Source of the DNA: Ogataea parapolymorpha DL-1
Lineage: Eukaryota; Ascomycota; Pichiomycetes; Pichiales; Pichiaceae
NCBI RefSeq assembly: GCF_000187245.1
Contig: NC_027861.1
Location: 1,450,934-1,514,933 of the forward strand
Reading direction: 5' to 3'
Length of the DNA: 64,000 bases
Positions 19,267 to 28,525 of the stretch are shown in pieces; position 1 is the first letter of the stretch, and each line of letters opens with the position of its first letter. Position numbers and translations under genes: made by a program. The notes under the pieces are model-generated. The model was not told where the DNA came from and ran no database searches. It worked only from the letters and a program-made list of their open reading frames with translations.

Positions 19267-20276
19267 AAAAAATACTGAAAATTTATTGTGTTTATGATAA
19301 CTTGGTCCAGAGACGTATTCGGAGTTTATTTTTAACGCAGCATCCGTGAAGTTTTTCACGCTGTTGAAGAGAGTTGTAAGTATTACAGCCTCTACGAAAG
19401 TCTGGGTCCGTTTTCGCCAGTAGCACGCTATAGTTCGCTTGGAAGTGCTATCTTACGCATGAGAGGTCTAAACACGCTTTCAGAGCTGAAACCTATACAG
19501 TCAGTAGAATTAGATCCCCAAGTAGGCAAGAAATTATTGATCCACAAATTCGTCTTGGTTTGCATTGGCCTTGCTGGCTAGATATGTGCGTCTCGCTCTC
19601 CACGCTCCAACCACAGCTGTGTTTTTCTGTCAAATGAAAGCAACCTTAGCAGATCGCAGATACAGTATTTCCTTCTTATCCTCAGTGTGCCTCGTTCTGT
19701 CCAACAAATGTCTCTGACCACCGACTTGATTGCCCCTGAGCCTTTGGAGATATTGCTGGAACCCAATACCATTTGCGCAGACACCTTGCACTACTGAAGT
19801 GAAACTGTCATGTGTCTTTTTGGCACGCATTGCTCTGCAGACATTATACACCAGGCACCGTTGTGAGCCATAACCGCTCCATAACCGAGAATTTTTGTCT
19901 GGAGCTCCATAATTGGCTTCAAAACTATTTGGAAGGTTGTTGGCAAGATATCTGTGAGATCCGAGCAACAGCGTCTTTATAGCATTCGTGTAATGTAGAA
20001 GCATTTGGCTGAGAATAAGCCCCTTATTGTCCTAAACCAACTCCTCAAAACAGGACTTACACAATTCCCGTCCACAAATCTGGTCTCCTGCCAAGCTGCA
20101 ATTGATGTTGTTTCTCTCTGAATGAGGCACAGTCCCAACTACATTGTTGCCTGAGTCATTGCAAAAATTGTCTCTTAATGCTGCTATGCGCCTTTCTTTT
20201 TGTGCCTGAATTTTCCCGAGATTTGGCTAAAAAATCCGATCCTTATCTGCCACCTAAAAAATTTACCCCTTTATTC
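19267..20276. other. About 1 kb upstream of the NCS1 permease gene, no gene seen
   Basis: The region lies between the heads of the second RNase H gene and the permease gene. Several small frames exist, but none has recognisable protein features. An ATG at 20178 in frame with the permease could extend it by 33 residues, but the extension lacks conserved sequence. Scattered TTATC/GATAA cores occur (for example near 19294 and 19675). Confidence 0.35.
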
Positions 20277-21863
20277 ATGAAGCTGACGGTAAAGAAATGG
20301 CGTCTGCCCAAACAGAAATCTTCGTGTGCGCCAGATGGCATCAACACAAACGTCGACAGCGATGTCACTCCGCTAGAAAGACGTACGTGGAACGTGTACA
20401 TGATTATCGGCTTCTGGGCCTCGGATTACTTATCTATGCAAACCGTTGAGAATCCGTCCAACTCGTTGCTCATGGGAATGACTTGGAAAACAGGTCTGAG
20501 CACGTCCATGGTCGGCATGGTGCTTATCGGATTGCCACTGATTTTTAATGGCGCTATTGGGGCCGCTCTCCACGTTCCTTTCCCCGTTGCCGTGCGCTCC
20601 TCCTTCGGCTATCATTTTTCAAAATTCGCAGTTGTCACCCGGTGCATCACGGCGATTTTCTGGCATTCAACCCAGACTTTCTCTGGCTCGTTGGCAATGA
20701 CCGCCTGTATCACGGCAATATGGCCATCTTTTGCCCGGATCCCCAATAAAATCCCAGCTTCCATGGGCATCACCTCGCCACAGATGATTGGCCATTTTGT
20801 TTTTTGGTCAGTGCAATTCCCATTCCTACTTATCCCCCCTCATAAACTCAGATGGTTCTTTATCCTGAAAACCATCATAGCCGCCGCCTGTCTAGTCGGG
20901 ACTGCCGCAGGAATGGCCAAAATGGCCGGCAACTCAGGAGACATTTGGAACCAGGAATATACAGTTCACGGAGCAGAACGCTCGTGGCTGTACGTGAAAC
21001 TGCTCAACTCTAATGTCGCCGGCTGGGCCACCATGGCTACCAACATAGCCGACTTCACCAGGTACATGAACGACCGTTCCAAGGCACAGTATGCGCAGGT
21101 CGTGGTGCTGCCCGCCTGGGCCACGTTTGTGACCATGATGTCTCTGGTGGCCTCTTCCGCCGGTAAAATGGTGTACGGGTCCTACATCTGGTCTCCAACA
21201 GAGTTCGCCGAGCACTGGACGGCTGCGGGCTCCAAAGGCCGTGCTGCTTCATTCTTTGTGTGCGCTGCCTGGTGTATTTCACAAATTGGCACAAATCTTT
21301 CCGCCAACGTCATAACTGGAGCCAACGACCTTGTCTCGCTGTTTCCGGAGTACATTAATATCCGTCGGGGAGCAGTGATTATCACAATCATTTCCGGCTG
21401 GGTTCTGCAGGCATGGAAAATAGAAAATTCGGCAGCTCAGCTGGTGACTTTTATTTCCGGTCTTTCCAGCTTTTTGGCTCCCATTACTGGCATAATTATT
21501 GCCGATTACTGGGTCATAAAAAAGCAGCACCTGGACGTCCCTGCCTTGTATGATCCAAACGGTAGGTACAGTTACTACAAGGGATTCAACTGGCGTGCTG
21601 CGCTCGCGTTTCTGACTGGCAATGTGCCGTGTCTTCCAGGCCTGGCATCGGAGGTCGGGAACGTTTCTTTAAATGCTGGTATCTTGGAGTTATGGTACAT
21701 GTCTTACTTCTATGGGTTCCTCTCATCGTTCACAGTGTACATTGTCGCAAACTACTTTTGGCCGGATAAACGGTCGCAAGTTAGCGAAACAATACACTAT
21801 ATCTTCGAAGACGAGGAGGTCGAAGAGGTAGACATTGTCATTGAGCCGAAATTAAAAAGCTAG
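20277..21863 (+). CDS. NCS1-family permease (uracil/allantoin/hydantoin type)
   Basis: About 528 residues from ATG 20277 (MKLTVKKWRLPKQKSS). The fold is that of an NCS1 transporter with 12 helices. The Fur-type opening P-LERRTWN...GFWASDYLSMQTVENPSN leads into helices 1-2, and NIADFTRYM occurs mid-protein, as in Fur4, Dal4 and Fui1. NCS1 proteins are proton or sodium symporters for nucleobases, allantoin, uridine, thiamine and, in bacteria, hydantoins (Mhp1). The substrate cannot be read directly. Its neighbours are a biotin-dependent amide-ring enzyme and a PxpA protein, so a cyclic amide or ureide is a good guess. It converges tail-to-tail on the carboxylase gene. Confidence 0.85.
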   Translation: MKLTVKKWRLPKQKSSCAPDGINTNVDSDVTPLERRTWNVYMIIGFWASDYLSMQTVENPSNSLLMGMTWKTGLSTSMVGMVLIGLPLIFNGAIGAALHVPFPVAVRSSFGYHFSKFAVVTRCITAIFWHSTQTFSGSLAMTACITAIWPSFARIPNKIPASMGITSPQMIGHFVFWSVQFPFLLIPPHKLRWFFILKTIIAAACLVGTAAGMAKMAGNSGDIWNQEYTVHGAERSWLYVKLLNSNVAGWATMATNIADFTRYMNDRSKAQYAQVVVLPAWATFVTMMSLVASSAGKMVYGSYIWSPTEFAEHWTAAGSKGRAASFFVCAAWCISQIGTNLSANVITGANDLVSLFPEYINIRRGAVIITIISGWVLQAWKIENSAAQLVTFISGLSSFLAPITGIIIADYWVIKKQHLDVPALYDPNGRYSYYKGFNWRAALAFLTGNVPCLPGLASEVGNVSLNAGILELWYMSYFYGFLSSFTVYIVANYFWPDKRSQVSETIHYIFEDEEVEEVDIVIEPKLKS

Positions 21864-22008
21864 ATTTTTAATTTGATAGGTTTTGTATAGGGTTAGAAAA
21901 GTTCCGTTCATACTTACGGTGGAAAACCTGCATTATTGCTCATCTCCGGCAGATTTGGACCTACGTTTGTCATAGTTTAGATATTCCTCCCTCTGTAGTC
22001 CTAAAGTT

Positions 22009-22034
22009 CATTCTGGTTGCATGCAACCAGAATG
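22009..22034. repeat. Perfect 26-base palindrome between convergent genes
   Basis: CATTCTGGTTGCA is followed immediately by its exact reverse complement, with no loop. It lies in the 219-base gap between the stop codons of the NCS1 permease and the LamA-like gene. It could form a hairpin in transcripts from either side, serving as a bidirectional 3' signal, or be a dimeric protein site. Confidence 0.7.
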
Positions 22035-22082
22035 CAAACATTTATAATTGCAAAACTGATAAATTAAACTAATCTAATTGTT

Positions 22083-25000
22083 CTAAATCGACTCCACACC
22101 CTTGATGATCATAAGAACATCGCCTGGGTTGACAATATCTCCCTCCTCGACAATAACTCCCAGAACCTCGTATTTTTGGAAACTAGACTTGTCCTTGATA
22201 TGCACAGGAATTTCCATCTTCATAGCTTCCAGAATCACAAGCGGATCTTCTTTAGCAACAACGTCTCCGGCCTTGCATTTGATTTTGAACACGTTGGATG
22301 GCATATGCGACGTGATCTTGATTGCTCCAGGAACGTTGCTAATGTCGTCGGATTTTGATTTGGAGGCAGCAGCAGCAGCCTTTTCTTGCTGCCACAGCTC
22401 AAAGTCAGCCTGTTCCTCACGATTGCACTCTTCAAAAGCCTGAAGCTTGCGTTTTTTCAAATCTTTGAGCTCGTCGTCAATCGAGTCAAGGAAATTCCTG
22501 TACTCCACGAAATCGAAAACACCCTCGGTAGGCTCGATCTTCATTTTTTTCGTGAGCAGTAGATTGTTCATTCTTTGCAGCTCTTCCTCGTCAACCTCAT
22601 AGAAAACCACCTGGTCAAACACTCTAAAAGGCCATGGGTTCTCGTGGATTCTGCAGAACGTATCCCAGTACCAGTTTGGCAGCGTCATACCCCACATCAT
22701 ATATCCTCCAGGGGATTCCTGGGGATAGATGGATTGCAACACAGAGCCGGTAGAAATCGTTCCGCTAGGAGTCGACGTACGTGTAGGGTTGTACTTCGAG
22801 GCAGAAAGTCTGCATCGAGGGTCCACAGTGGCCATCAGCACGTTAGCACATAGGAACGTAATTGCAACCACCATTTCGGGCTTGCCTATAATGCAGCTCT
22901 TAAACTGCTCCATGTCCTTGATAAGGTTTGCTTTCATGAGATAGTCGGTATTTTTCGGCAAGTACGTGGCATGGGAGCGTTGAGAGTGCATATATCTCTC
23001 CAAACAGTGGTCGAGGGCCGAATGTTCAAAGGCGACCGGCAGTCTAAATGTTCTTGATGGAATCTTCAGCTTGTCAATCTGCGGGATAGATGCTTCCAAA
23101 TTGATCAGCTTCTCCAGCAGATCAGCTCTGTCCACTTCCATTGGATCAAACAGGACTCCCATGGCTCCTGTACAGCACTCTATACTCTCAAACATTCCTG
23201 GCAGCTGCTTTCTGATTTCCGTCTCCATCACGTGCTGGCGGCCGTTTTTGAACAGATCGAATTCCAAGTTACCAAAGTCGATCACAATCATTCTTTCTCC
23301 TGCCTGTCTAAAGCAAACCTCTGGCAAGGTTTCTGACAATTTCCGTCTGTACAAAAACTTGCCAACCTTGCTTTCTAGTGGCTCGTACTCAGGAAGCTCG
23401 TCGTTGAACTTTATGGACGAGCTGCTAGGACGTTTGGAAATCTCCTCCAGATACTCATTCCGCTGCTTCATGAGTTTGATAGCATCGTTGTACGTGATAG
23501 GAGTAAAGTGAATTTTGCTGTTGATGGCAGCCTGGCCGAACTTCCAAAAGTCTGCCTCCGCAGGAGCAAAAATGCAGACAAATCCAGAGGCAGTGGCTCC
23601 ATCCGGCCCGTAAAGAGTCATCACAGACCCAACAGCAGACAAACCACAGGTAGGATAAGGATATTCTAGCACGTTACTTGGGTGGCCACCGCCGTCACCA
23701 CCCGAAGGCCTGCTAAACTTCATTTCTGGGCCGTCCAGACGGGTCGCACCTCTGTTGGAGTTGAAATTAACAGAGTATGGAATGGAGTAGAGTTGCTCCA
23801 TTCCTTCTTCAGAGACAATATCTGGCGTGTCATGAGGACCACCAATAACACGGACGACGTTCGTGAGTCTTTCGTAGTCAGGAATGAGCGACTCAGGGAA
23901 TTGGTAGCCGGTCTTGAAGACCTCAATTTGGTCTCGTTCTGAAATATCAAGACAATCTCCTGGGAGAATAATTCTTCCCTGGTGGCCACCAAGTTGCAGA
24001 CTTGGCAAACAGCCCTTGGAGCCAAGGTAGTTGGCAACTCCAGGGAATCCGCCTTTGATTGCCAAATAGCACTTTGCGGCAGAGCCTAGGGGCTCTTCGA
24101 TTTCAAGGAGACTGCCGGCCGGAATGAACAACTCTGTATACATAGGAACATCCTTGTCATCAAGTGTGACTTTAAATCTGCCACCAGCAAGGGCAACCAC
24201 TGCTGGAGCATGGAAACGGATAGCCGGTCCCTTGAGGTTGATTTCGAGAGCTTCACAGTGCAAATGGTTGCCAACAATGACGTTTGCTATTTGCAAAGCC
24301 AGCGGGTCAACTGGGCCACCAATAGGCACTCCAAACCTGACCTTACGTCTTCCAGGAAGGTCCTGGATGGTGGTGTATGCTCCTCCGCTTTCGAACTCAA
24401 TTAAATGCGGCTTGAAGACAAATCCTGATAAGAAGCTGGTCAGCGTATTTCCTGAGCGGAATTCGGGGCTGTCCAGAATATGAATACAGTACTCCACGTT
24501 GTTGACTGGGCCCTGGATTTTGATATCTTTCAAAACCTTGATCATGTTGTCACTGGTCCGGAGTGGAGACCAGACCATCACCTTGGCCAGAAGCGGGTCA
24601 AAGTAAGGCGACACCTTGCTACCGGTCTCAATCCAGTGGTCAATTCGCACCTGGTATTCCCCGTAAGTGCCGTCTTCCGGCAACGAGACATTATGCAAAA
24701 TTCCGGGACACGGAGCAAAGTTGCGAACTGGATTTTCCGCGTACACACGGACTTCGATCGAATGGCCGTTGGGGATCTCGACGCCGTTTTTGTCGTATTT
24801 CAAATTGGCTTTCAAAAGTTCAACGGGAATCCCAGACGAGTTGCTTTCGTATTCTGCTTGCAACAGCATGAAATAAACCAAATCGACGCCATACACCATT
24901 TCTGTAATTCCGTGTTCCACCTGCAACCGGGTGTTGACCTCCAAGAAGTAGAAGTCGCCGGTCGTGTCGTCCACTAAGAACTCGACTGTGCCGGCAGACT

Positions 25001-25829
25001 TGTACTTGATGGTGGAGGCCAGACGTTTTGCTGCCGAGGTCAGACGTTCGCGCAGGTTGTGCTTGCTACCAAGATCCGACACAAACGGCGAGGGACATTC
25101 TTCAATGACTTTTTGGTGTCTTCTCTGGATAGAACACTCTCTTTCTCCGTAAGTGACCACATCACCCAGACCATTACCAAACATTTGGACTTCGATGTGG
25201 CGACCTTTCTCGATGTACTTTTCGACAAAAACACCGGCATTGGAGAAAAGAGACGTGCCTCTGGAAGTGACCTCAGCAAAGTTTGCCACAAGTTCGCCTT
25301 CGTTGTAGCACACCTTGAGACCCATTCCTCCTCCTCCTGCTGTGGCCTTCAAAATCACAGGATACCCGATTTTGTTACATTCAGAAATTAGCTCCTCGCT
25401 GTCGCTGATCAGACTGGTTCCAGGAACCACAGGCACGTCTGCCTTGATTGCAATCTCACGAGCCAGGTGTTTCAAACCAAACTGCTCGACAGACTCTGAA
25501 GAAGGACCGGCAAAAAGAATGCCGTTCTTGGCCAGCTCTGCTGCAAACTCCGAGTTCTCAGAAAGAAAGCCATAGCCAGGAATGACAACGTCGATGTTGT
25601 GCTTTGTGGCCAGCTCGATAATCTCTGGGATGTTGGTGTATGCGCTAGCTCCAACTCCGCTCAACAAATAAGCCTCATCCGACAAACTCACATGAAGTGA
25701 CTCGAGATCTTCTTTTGAGTAGATGGCAACGGCCGTCAGCTGGTACTTGTTGCAGGTTTTGATGATCCGCACAGCAATTTCGCCCCTGTTGGCAATGAGC
25801 ACCCGTCTGATATTCTTGAAGCTGGACAT
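22083..25829 (-). CDS. LamA/urea-carboxylase-like biotin carboxylase fused to PxpC and PxpB domains
   Basis: 1248 residues from ATG 25827-25829 (MSSFKNIRRVLIANRGEI). Domain order: biotin carboxylase with KATAGGGGMGLK and EVNTRLQVEHGITE (about 1-450); PxpC/KipA-like CT_A_B domain opening ESGGAYTTIQDLPGR (about 490-800); PxpB/KipI-like CT_C_D domain with IVIDFGNLEFDLF (about 850-1060); C-terminal biotinyl domain with the biotinylated Lys in EAMKM near 1202. The layout equals the carboxylase half of Dur1,2, but the allophanate hydrolase (amidase) half is absent. Next to it is a PxpA/LamB gene, the third 5-oxoprolinase component. It therefore probably opens a lactam ring using ATP (as Aspergillus lamA/lamB do for pyrrolidinone) rather than carboxylating urea; urea or guanidine carboxylase remains possible. 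Confidence 0.82.
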   Translation of the reverse strand: MSSFKNIRRVLIANRGEIAVRIIKTCNKYQLTAVAIYSKEDLESLHVSLSDEAYLLSGVGASAYTNIPEIIELATKHNIDVVIPGYGFLSENSEFAAELAKNGILFAGPSSESVEQFGLKHLAREIAIKADVPVVPGTSLISDSEELISECNKIGYPVILKATAGGGGMGLKVCYNEGELVANFAEVTSRGTSLFSNAGVFVEKYIEKGRHIEVQMFGNGLGDVVTYGERECSIQRRHQKVIEECPSPFVSDLGSKHNLRERLTSAAKRLASTIKYKSAGTVEFLVDDTTGDFYFLEVNTRLQVEHGITEMVYGVDLVYFMLLQAEYESNSSGIPVELLKANLKYDKNGVEIPNGHSIEVRVYAENPVRNFAPCPGILHNVSLPEDGTYGEYQVRIDHWIETGSKVSPYFDPLLAKVMVWSPLRTSDNMIKVLKDIKIQGPVNNVEYCIHILDSPEFRSGNTLTSFLSGFVFKPHLIEFESGGAYTTIQDLPGRRKVRFGVPIGGPVDPLALQIANVIVGNHLHCEALEINLKGPAIRFHAPAVVALAGGRFKVTLDDKDVPMYTELFIPAGSLLEIEEPLGSAAKCYLAIKGGFPGVANYLGSKGCLPSLQLGGHQGRIILPGDCLDISERDQIEVFKTGYQFPESLIPDYERLTNVVRVIGGPHDTPDIVSEEGMEQLYSIPYSVNFNSNRGATRLDGPEMKFSRPSGGDGGGHPSNVLEYPYPTCGLSAVGSVMTLYGPDGATASGFVCIFAPAEADFWKFGQAAINSKIHFTPITYNDAIKLMKQRNEYLEEISKRPSSSSIKFNDELPEYEPLESKVGKFLYRRKLSETLPEVCFRQAGERMIVIDFGNLEFDLFKNGRQHVMETEIRKQLPGMFESIECCTGAMGVLFDPMEVDRADLLEKLINLEASIPQIDKLKIPSRTFRLPVAFEHSALDHCLERYMHSQRSHATYLPKNTDYLMKANLIKDMEQFKSCIIGKPEMVVAITFLCANVLMATVDPRCRLSASKYNPTRTSTPSGTISTGSVLQSIYPQESPGGYMMWGMTLPNWYWDTFCRIHENPWPFRVFDQVVFYEVDEEELQRMNNLLLTKKMKIEPTEGVFDFVEYRNFLDSIDDELKDLKKRKLQAFEECNREEQADFELWQQEKAAAAASKSKSDDISNVPGAIKITSHMPSNVFKIKCKAGDVVAKEDPLVILEAMKMEIPVHIKDKSSFQKYEVLGVIVEEGDIVNPGDVLMIIKGVESI

Positions 25830-25878
25830 ATGGTTTGCAATACCTGATGACTGACTTTGGAGCAAATAAAGTTTCACG

Positions 25879-26150
25879 TTATCTTATCAAAAACCAGGAC
25901 CTCTTAGCGGCTATGTATTTGGGTGTGGAGCGGATGATACGAACCGTCGGCTCGCCACTGGCGGCACGGTGATCGGCAGATGGTCGGCAGCCGCATGGCC
26001 TTATACTCAACGGCGGAATTGTCCCCAGTGAGAAGAACAAAGAAATGCAATATGCACGATTATCGTCTTATCTAGGAACTAATCGCTCGCGCATAAGAAC
26101 ATGCATAATCATTTTTTAGGAGCATCAGGAAAATCACAGTTTCACTTATC
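25879..26150. promoter_or_regulatory. GATAA-rich divergent promoter (nitrogen control)
   Basis: The 370-base region between the divergent LamA-like and Dur3-like genes has five TTATC/GATAA cores: 25879-25883 and 25884-25888 (directly abutting), 26060-26064, 26068-26072 and 26146-26150. Clustered GATAA boxes are the hallmark of Gln3/Gat1-type nitrogen catabolite control. Several CGG/CCG triplets (25940-26015) could bind a zinc-cluster factor. Confidence 0.6.
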
Positions 26151-26199
26151 GCCGCCAACATATATTTAGCAACATGTAGTTGTTCTTGAAACCATCAAA

Positions 26200-28257
26200 A
26201 TGAGTATCGACACTTCCAACGGACAGTTCATCATCTTCTCTCAGGGAGTCGGTTACGGAATCGTGATTGGTGTGGGTGCGGTTTTTGCCGTCACCATGGC
26301 ACTGATTTCGTGGCTGCTCTCTCGCTACATGAATGAGGTCCAGGACTCAGAAATGTTGTCCACCGCTAAGCGGTCCATCAAATCTGGGCTTATAGCCAGC
26401 GCAGTGGTTTCCAGTTGGACCATCGCTTCCACTCTGCTTCTTTCCACCACCACCACGTACAATCTCGGAATATCCGCCGCTTGGTGGTACGGAGGTGGTG
26501 CATGTGTCCAGATCATCATCTTTGCCACTATGGCCATCGAGCTGAAGAGAAAGGCGCCTAATGCTCACACTTTCCAGGAAATCATCAAGGTCAGATTCGG
26601 AACCGTTGGCCATCTGACCATGTGCTTCTACTCTCTTGCTCAGCAGGTGGTCTACACGGCAAACTTGCTCATCAACGGTGCTTCTGTGTTTTCCAACATG
26701 ACAGGCATGAGCAAAGAGGCCACCTGTGTGCTTCTGCCGGTCTTCGTTATTGTCTACACTCTGATCGGTGGTATTAAGGCCACCTTCTTAACCGACTGGA
26801 CTCACGTGGTGATCATCTTTGTGATCATGATGACGTTTATGTTCAAGGTCTACGCCACGTCTGATCTCTTGGGATCACCAGAAAAAGTCTGGGAGCTTTT
26901 AAACGAGGCAGCCAAGACGTACCCTGTGGCCGAGAATCTGGACGGCTCATATCTGACGTTTACCTCGGTGAACAGCGGTCTCTTTGGACTTATTTTGCTT
27001 GGAGCCGGATGGGCAGCTGCAGTCGACTCTCAACTGTTCCAGAAAGCCATTGCTGCCAACCCAGCTGGAGCCCTAACGGGATACACTCTCGGAGGTCTGT
27101 GCTGGTTCACTTTGCCATATGCATTGGCAACCACCATGGGTCTGGCATGTCGTGCTCTCGAACAAACCAGCAACTTCCCGGTGCCAGGCGGACTCACGGA
27201 GCAACAGCTGTCCAACGGTCTGGTTCTACCAATTTCTGCGTACGCGATTATGGGTAAAGGCGGTGCCATAGCGATTTTATTGATGGTTTTCATGGCAATC
27301 ACCGCCGCTTACTCTTCAGAAACCGTGGCTGTGTCTTCATTGCTCACGTACGACATTTACAAATCTTACATCAATCCAAAAGCAGACGGCAAAAGACTTG
27401 TCTTGGTCACGCACTTGAGTGTCATTATTTTCAGTGCGGTGGCTATTGGACTGGCTATTGGACTTGGCCAGGCCAACTTCGACGTGTCGTTCATCACCAC
27501 TGCCTCCGGTATTATTGTTAATGTCTGCGTTATTCCAATGATCTGCACGCTTTTCTGGAAGAAACTCTCGACCTTTGCGTTTGTCGCCAGCAGCACGCTC
27601 TCTACCTGTATTTCACTGGCTATCTGGATTGGATACAGTTATTCAGCATCGAAATCCGTGACCATTACCACCTTGTCCACGTATCGGGCTTTGGCTGCTG
27701 GTAACACGGCCGCCATTTTTGTGCCAATCATATTTGTGCCGCTGTTCACCTACTTGAAGCCAGCAGACTTCGACTGGAATAAATGGAAGACCGAGATCAA
27801 ACAGGTCGACGACTCTGAGTTCGACAAAGAGCAAGGCTTGACAAACGTTCTGAGTGGAGAAGACCTCACAGAGATTGTCCTTACCAAAGAACAGGAAGAA
27901 GACGCCATGATGAAACGCAAGAGAAACTACGGTATAGGTTTGGCTGTTTTCTTTGTCCTCTTCTTTTTGGTGCTCTTCCCAATGCCTCTGTACGGCAGCC
28001 ACTACATTTTCACAAAGACATTTTTCCGCGGCTACATTGTGGTCACCTTTTTGTGGGTGTTCTTCTCGGTCAGTATTGTCACTGTGTACCCTGTGGTGGA
28101 AAGTTGGAACGGAATCAAGACTCTCTTTAAGAACATTTTTACAAGAAAACGGAGCCCCGTGCTGTACTCTGAGCAGATTCTAAGCCAGGTAACAAGCCGC
28201 AGGGCGGAGGCTGAGAATAAAGAGGAGGCCGTCGTGAATATTAGTACTGTTAATTAG
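26200..28257 (+). CDS. DUR3: Dur3-type sodium/solute symporter
   Basis: The 685-residue protein of the SSS family has about 15 hydrophobic helices. It opens GQFIIFSQGVGYGIVIGVGAVFAVTM and contains STLLLSTTTTYNLGISAAWWYGGGA, a signature of fungal Dur3. A charged cytoplasmic loop near 515-570 (KQVDDSEFDKEQG) precedes the last two helices. Dur3 imports urea, and in yeast polyamines, across the plasma membrane. Here it shares a promoter with a LamA-like carboxylase and precedes a LamB gene, so it may carry urea, a polyamine or a lactam. The family call is firm; the substrate is not. Confidence 0.87.
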   Translation: MSIDTSNGQFIIFSQGVGYGIVIGVGAVFAVTMALISWLLSRYMNEVQDSEMLSTAKRSIKSGLIASAVVSSWTIASTLLLSTTTTYNLGISAAWWYGGGACVQIIIFATMAIELKRKAPNAHTFQEIIKVRFGTVGHLTMCFYSLAQQVVYTANLLINGASVFSNMTGMSKEATCVLLPVFVIVYTLIGGIKATFLTDWTHVVIIFVIMMTFMFKVYATSDLLGSPEKVWELLNEAAKTYPVAENLDGSYLTFTSVNSGLFGLILLGAGWAAAVDSQLFQKAIAANPAGALTGYTLGGLCWFTLPYALATTMGLACRALEQTSNFPVPGGLTEQQLSNGLVLPISAYAIMGKGGAIAILLMVFMAITAAYSSETVAVSSLLTYDIYKSYINPKADGKRLVLVTHLSVIIFSAVAIGLAIGLGQANFDVSFITTASGIIVNVCVIPMICTLFWKKLSTFAFVASSTLSTCISLAIWIGYSYSASKSVTITTLSTYRALAAGNTAAIFVPIIFVPLFTYLKPADFDWNKWKTEIKQVDDSEFDKEQGLTNVLSGEDLTEIVLTKEQEEDAMMKRKRNYGIGLAVFFVLFFLVLFPMPLYGSHYIFTKTFFRGYIVVTFLWVFFSVSIVTVYPVVESWNGIKTLFKNIFTRKRSPVLYSEQILSQVTSRRAEAENKEEAVVNISTVN

Positions 28258-28525
28258 CTTAAACAAATATATTTTTGATTTCGAGAAAAAAAACCGGTGG
28301 CGTGAGGCTGAAGCAGTGCAGCATATGCGGCGCAAATTTCCTGCGCGCAGGCTTTATGCGCTTCTCGACCGCTCTGCCTTATCTTGCACCGAAGCGGGCC
28401 GACACTCGTTATAGCGCAAAAGCACATTTAATATACATTTTGGGTAGCCGCTATTTTGGCTTATCGAAATTCGCTGAGCATTGAAATACTCATTCTCGTA
28501 CCACTCCCTGTGATACTCTCTAACT

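Noticed and set aside
19401..19520. A tRNA-like stretch near 19430-19500
   Set aside because: There is no B-box consensus and no acceptor stem pairing, so a tRNA call is not supported. No convincing tRNA was found anywhere in the window.
19578..20004. 124-residue minus-strand open frame upstream of the NCS1 permease
   Set aside because: It has no domain, no good start context and no recognisable composition; the region behaves like promoter DNA.
22083..25829. Calling this gene a bifunctional urea amidolyase (DUR1,2)
   Set aside because: The amidase (allophanate hydrolase) half is absent. The frame starts at the biotin carboxylase domain, with promoter sequence directly upstream.
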